From Sphingobacterium sp. HMA12 (GTDB lineage Bacteria; Bacteroidota; Bacteroidia; Sphingobacteriales; Sphingobacteriaceae), in the NCBI RefSeq assembly GCF_002933815.1, contig NZ_BEYR01000005.1:181958-245957 (forward strand): a stretch of 64,000 nt of DNA. Reading direction: 5' to 3'. Under the pieces are notes generated by a model. It was not told where the DNA came from and did not search any database. It was given only the letters and a program-made list of their open reading frames with translations. Of the stretch, positions 62,131 to 64,000 are shown in pieces. The position numbers and the translations under genes were made by a program. Each line of letters starts with the position of its first letter. The first letter of the stretch is position 1.

Positions 62131-62760
62131 TTATTTCTTTTGTAATTCGTGAACATACATAACAACTTTCCATCTCTCTTCTGGAGATAACTGAGATGCA
62201 TGCGATCCCATGGAGTTGTGTCCGTAATAAATCGTATGGTAAATTTTACCATCTGTCAAGTCAGCCATCAAACCACCCCGCGAAGAGTTTGCCGCATCTG
62301 TTCTATGGTAAGATGGTGGCGGCGGAAAGTTCTCTAATTGACGAGTACCTCTAGAATCAGTTACACTACGATCTTTCGTCAGCGGTCCATCCCCTTTACC
62401 TTCTACTCCGTGACATACGGAACAGTAGGTGGTGAACAAGGCTTTTCCTTTTTCAAGGTTTTCTGCATTGACTACCAAAGGATTCTTAACTTCTCTTCCG
62501 GCACGTTCGTATTCCTCTAATGTATTGGCATACTCGAAACGGGTGAATCCAATAGGATCTGTACCTTTAGGCGGAGTTTGTGCTGTTTTTCCATCAGCAA
62601 AATTCGCGTTAGGTTGATCTGGATTGAACGCAAGCGGATCGTACATGTTACGAGAAAACTCCAAACCTGTACTACGAGTTGTTTTATCACCACAAGAAGA
62701 AACAAGTGCTGTCAATGCTACAGCTGCGCATACAGTTCCAAGTAAATTCTTCTTATTCAT
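62131..62760 (-). CDS. actE: Alternative complex III monoheme cytochrome c subunit ActE (lipoprotein)
   Basis: About 209 residues from the ATG at 62760 (MNKKNLLGTVCAAVALTALV), with a lipobox ending SSC. The single heme motif is CSVCHG (about 130), with the distal Met probably in NSMGSHASQLSPEERWKVV. The ATG overlaps the actD stop by 8 bases. It carries electrons out of ACIII on the periplasmic side. A longer start at 62802 would precede the lipoprotein signal and is unlikely. Confidence 0.93.
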   Translation of the reverse strand: MNKKNLLGTVCAAVALTALVSSCGDKTTRSTGLEFSRNMYDPLAFNPDQPNANFADGKTAQTPPKGTDPIGFTRFEYANTLEEYERAGREVKNPLVVNAENLEKGKALFTTYCSVCHGVEGKGDGPLTKDRSVTDSRGTRQLENFPPPPSYHRTDAANSSRGGLMADLTDGKIYHTIYYGHNSMGSHASQLSPEERWKVVMYVHELQKK

Positions 62761-63289
62761 AGCTAACATATTTTCTATCATTGTACTTAACTTCAACAGC
62801 ACCGGCTTCTTTCAATAAGCTATCGATCAAAGCGTGGTCTGCATTTTCTTTGGCATCTACTGCAAGGATGAAACGGTCATCTGTTGCGCGCAAGTCCATC
62901 ACACGTGGAGCACGTCCCGGGAACAAGTGGTTACGGAAGAAAAATGTAGCAACCATACCCAAAGCACACAATAAGATGGTAACCTCAAATGTTACAGGAA
63001 CAAAGTTTGGCATTGCAAAAGATGGCTTACCACCGATATTCATCGGCCAATCGTATACCATCGTATAATACAATAAACTAAAACCCAATGTCGTTCCTAA
63101 TGCTCCAAAGCAAAATGCTGCGATAGGCAAGCGAGAAGGTTTTACACCTAACTTCGCTTCGATGCCGTGGATAGGCATCGGAGTAAAGCAGTCATAAATA
63201 CTTATATTGTTTGCTTGCAATTTGTCGATCCCATGCATCATGTCATCCGGATCCGCAAAACTACCTAATATATATTTTGTATTGCTCAT
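62753..63289 (-). CDS. actD: Alternative complex III subunit ActD (DUF3341)
   Basis: A 178-residue protein of the DUF3341 family: a soluble N-terminal domain (LGSFADPDDMMHGIDKLQAN, CFTPMPIHGIE), two membrane helices (FCFGALGTTLGFSLLYYTMV and FEVTILLCALGMVATFFF) and a short C-terminal domain (RATDDRFILAVDAKEN). No cofactor ligand. Structural subunit that sits at the membrane with ActC. Its stop overlaps the actE start. Confidence 0.95.
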   Translation of the reverse strand: MSNTKYILGSFADPDDMMHGIDKLQANNISIYDCFTPMPIHGIEAKLGVKPSRLPIAAFCFGALGTTLGFSLLYYTMVYDWPMNIGGKPSFAMPNFVPVTFEVTILLCALGMVATFFFRNHLFPGRAPRVMDLRATDDRFILAVDAKENADHALIDSLLKEAGAVEVKYNDRKYVSYE

Positions 63290-63295
63290 TGCTGA

Positions 63296-64000
63296 TTATT
63301 TTCTAACTGATAATTCTTTAATCTCTTCTTCTGTCACTGAATCATATTTTTCCAATGATTCCTGGAAGTACTCCACTTGCTCTGCAGGGAATGCACCTTC
63401 CTGAGCCAATTTCGTTTTGTGTTGTAATGATGATGATTTCAACAACAATTTAACTTCGGCAATCGCGATACCTGGCAAGAAACGTAAGAACAACAAGAAT
63501 AACGTAAAGAATAATCCAATTGAACCTACAAAGATACCTACGTCTGTCCAAGTTGGGTAGAACATTGCCCAAGATGAAGGCAAGTAATCACGGTGCAATG
63601 AAGTCACGATAATTACGAAACGCTCAAACCACATACCGATATTTACCACGATAGATAAGATCCATGAGATCGGAATACTTGTACGGATTTTTTTGAACCA
63701 GAATAACTGTGGAGAAATTACGTTACAAGTCATCATTGACCAGTACGCCCAAGCGTATGGACCCAACATACGGTTCTCGAAAGCATACATTTCGTATTCT
63801 GAACGAGAGTACATTGCAATGAATAACTCTGTTAAGTAAGCCACACCAACGATAGAACCCGTTGTCATGATGATGATATTCATCGACTCAATGTGGAACA
63901 TCGTGATGTAGTTCTCAAAGTTCATTACTTTACGTAAGATCAACAATAGAGTCTGTACCATCGCGAAACCGGAGAAGATCGCACCTGCCACGAAATATGG
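63296..64000 (-). CDS. actC: Alternative complex III subunit ActC (NrfD/PsrC-like), 5' part outside window
   Basis: The last ~234 residues of an NrfD-type membrane subunit; the reading frame is open through the window edge (PYFVAGAIFSGFAMVQTLLL). Motifs match ActC: YEMYAFENRMLGPYAWAYWS and NVISPQLFWFKKIR, then WFERFVIIVTSLHRDYLPSS, typical of the quinol-site helices. A charged tail ends at KELSVRK. ActC binds menaquinol. It is expected to be preceded by actB and actA beyond the window. Confidence 0.93.
   Translation of the reverse strand, partial: PYFVAGAIFSGFAMVQTLLLILRKVMNFENYITMFHIESMNIIIMTTGSIVGVAYLTELFIAMYSRSEYEMYAFENRMLGPYAWAYWSMMTCNVISPQLFWFKKIRTSIPISWILSIVVNIGMWFERFVIIVTSLHRDYLPSSWAMFYPTWTDVGIFVGSIGLFFTLFLLFLRFLPGIAIAEVKLLLKSSSLQHKTKLAQEGAFPAEQVEYFQESLEKYDSVTEEEIKELSVRK

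Noticed and set aside
1..64000. tRNA genes, rRNA genes or CRISPR arrays
   Set aside because: No cloverleaf-type sequence, rRNA stretch or regularly spaced repeat was found by eye; a tRNA scan could still be run.

Overview
The window looks like chromosomal DNA of a Bacteroidota bacterium, most likely Sphingobacteriaceae (Sphingobacterium-like). The clues are an alternative complex III plus caa3-type oxidase locus, Bacteroidota -7 boxes (TAnnTTTG) in front of several genes, few Shine-Dalgarno sites, a small Bacteroidota-type SRP RNA, and protein families that are largely Bacteroidota-specific. I found no rRNA, tRNA or CRISPR array.

Layout. 1-5163 (minus strand): a BlaI-type repressor with a strikingly symmetric operator, a BlaR1-like membrane protease fused to an N-acetylmuramoyl-L-alanine amidase-like domain, a TonB-receptor-like outer-membrane protein cut by the window edge, a 36-residue membrane peptide and a dipeptide epimerase. 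This group suggests cell-wall sensing and murein-peptide handling. 5470-11462: gltB-gltD glutamate synthase. 11609-34485: mostly housekeeping genes (phytase-like lipoprotein, VIT/DUF2135 secreted protein, EamA exporter, LptF/LptG-type permease, tgt, GT2, rsmG, dprA, MFS transporter with a small partner, SRP RNA, accD, a MerR regulator, a phosphoesterase, tRNA methyltransferase, mutS, mtgA).

34814-51791 is an accessory island. Both margins are debris of IS66 and IS21 elements, and the middle holds a complete IS66-type element, a frameshifted IS3-type element and more debris. Among these lie the parts of what I read as a secreted peptide system. They are a 74-residue precursor with a textbook double-glycine leader and a six-cysteine core (35499-35723), three glycosyltransferase-like genes (36421, 42039, 42872), a membrane protein joining a C39-like domain, VKOR and thioredoxin for disulfide formation (45163), an HlyD-type adaptor (47167) and a C39-peptidase ABC exporter (48464). 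My inference is a disulfide-bonded, possibly glycosylated bacteriocin-like peptide, cleaved at GG and exported by the C39 transporter. The glycosylation step is the least certain part. This is the best candidate for an undescribed system in the window.

51980-64000 (minus strand) is the respiratory operon, read actC-actD-actE-actF, cox subunits II and I, heme A synthase, heme O synthase, two subunit III-type proteins, subunit IV, a Sco-like protein, a DUF420 protein and a conserved hypothetical protein. A hairpin followed by a T run after cox subunit I probably sets a lower transcript level for the assembly genes downstream.
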